Shown here piece after piece: positions 63,264 through 64,000 of a stretch of DNA of 64,000 nt. The position numbers were made by a program, and so were the translations under genes. Origin of the DNA: Aptenodytes patagonicus (taxonomy: Eukaryota > Chordata > Aves > Sphenisciformes > Spheniscidae); the NCBI RefSeq assembly GCF_965638725.1, contig NC_134952.1, forward strand, positions 58,816,065 to 58,880,064, given 5' to 3'. The notes below the pieces were generated by a model that saw only the letters and a program-made list of their open reading frames with translations, was not told the DNA's origin and searched no databases. Numbering within the stretch: position 1 is the stretch's first letter; the number at the start of each line of letters is the position of its first letter.

Positions 63264-64000
63264 ATCTGACCTCCTCTGTTCCTACTCTTTATTTGAAAGC
63301 ATGCTTTCAGCAAGCATCTGAATTATTTTTAACTACACAGCTGAATTTCTGATCTATGAATCTGTATTAACTCTTTCCAGCTCAGTGAAAACAGCAGACT
63401 CTTACAAAGTTTTTCTGTAGGCTTCGAATAATTTTTAAGCCATGGTCAAAAACACTGGCTGTGTTAAACAGTTCAGGCTTCTGAATCTACAGCAGTAGCG
63501 CAGGTGAGCAATACTGATTTATGGGAAGTATTTCTTAAAGTCAGCTGGCCATTCTGTACATTATCTCTGATTTATGCTCCGGTCCTTCTAGTCAAGCTTT
63601 ATATTTGTTGAATGTCTCCTACTCAGGCTAAATCTGGACTGCCAATGATCTGCTTAACTCCATGCCCAAAGTTCTGCTGCCATTTTTCGAGGAGCCAGCG
63701 CTTCTGTAGATTACCATGAGTCTGCAGGAGCCAGAACGTGTTCAATACAAGATGGGTGTTTCTAGTTCCCATAACTAAGGCAGCTGCAAGGTGCTTTAGC
63801 AATGGAAAGCTCCTCTATTAGACAACATTTTTCAGAATACAGAGGATTTTATGTGTTTGCCATGAGGGACAATGAAAACAGTGCAGAGATGATACGTGGA
63901 AAGCGCCCGAGATTCTCTTATGTGGAAGTTCATCTCACCTCAGCAGATGGTGCAGCTGGAGCAACTCTGTCCTGAACTGCTGGTTATTCACAAAGATCCT

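Larger units (their letters stand above)
12517..64000 (+). other. NPNT: Nephronectin gene (NPNT), 3'-incomplete
   Basis: Nephronectin is a secreted basement-membrane protein and a ligand of integrin alpha8beta1, best known from kidney development. Eleven coding exons join to a 567-codon open frame with a signal peptide, five EGF-like domains, an RGD-containing Pro/Thr-rich linker and a MAM domain. The paralogue EGFL6 shares this layout. The call rests on the linker end (KPRGDVF followed by IPRQP) and the MAM segment WGRNGGHGWRQT, which match nephronectin as I know it. Exon 11 ends in phase 0 before the MAM domain is complete. The remaining C-terminus of about 30 residues, the stop codon and the 3'UTR must lie beyond 64000. 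Confidence 0.96.
61542..64000 (+). other. NPNT: NPNT intron 11, right part outside the window
   Basis: A phase-0 intron starting at GTGAGT. It contains an old LINE remnant (61870-62330) and a local AT-rich direct repeat (63161-63263). No sequence encoding the MAM C-terminus was found, so the acceptor lies beyond 64000. Confidence 0.85.

Overview
The window is vertebrate nuclear DNA, most likely from a bird and otherwise from a close sauropsid relative. Three interspersed fragments are CR1 LINE copies, and two of them keep the ATTCTRTGA-type 3' end that is abundant in avian genomes. The only gene supported is nephronectin (NPNT), an extracellular-matrix ligand of integrin alpha8beta1, on the + strand. 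It fills about 80% of the window and runs off the right edge.

Layout: positions 1-12480 are non-coding flank, holding a dead CR1 LINE (4013-4947) and two 99%-identical 190-bp direct repeats (10211-10400 and 10906-11095). A TATAAAAG box at 12486 lies about 31 bp before a possible initiator. A GC- and CpG-rich block (about 12530-13530) covers the 5'UTR, the signal-peptide exon and the start of intron 1.

Eleven constitutive NPNT coding exons follow, at 12950, 14517, 30021, 37181, 38140, 43401, 44753, 47034, 57118, 57613 and 61285. All have GT-AG borders and the phases are consistent throughout, giving 567 codons. In order they encode a signal peptide, a Cys/Trp-rich N-terminal module, five EGF-like domains (2, 4 and 5 with calcium-binding and Asn-hydroxylation signatures), a Pro/Thr-rich mucin-like linker ending in RGD, an acidic LFEILEIER segment and most of a MAM domain. 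The last coding exon, polyadenylation site and 3'UTR are not in the window. A 51-nt exon at 22771-22821 in intron 2 matches a 17-residue insert that I recall from human nephronectin isoforms, so it is called as a cassette exon.

No RNA gene, CRISPR array, prokaryotic element or new multi-gene system is visible. The most useful observations are the cassette exon, the young 190-bp duplication, the repeated linker octapeptide, the changed integrin auxiliary motif and an exon-like open segment on the opposite strand of intron 8. Family-level statements are from memory; no searches were run.
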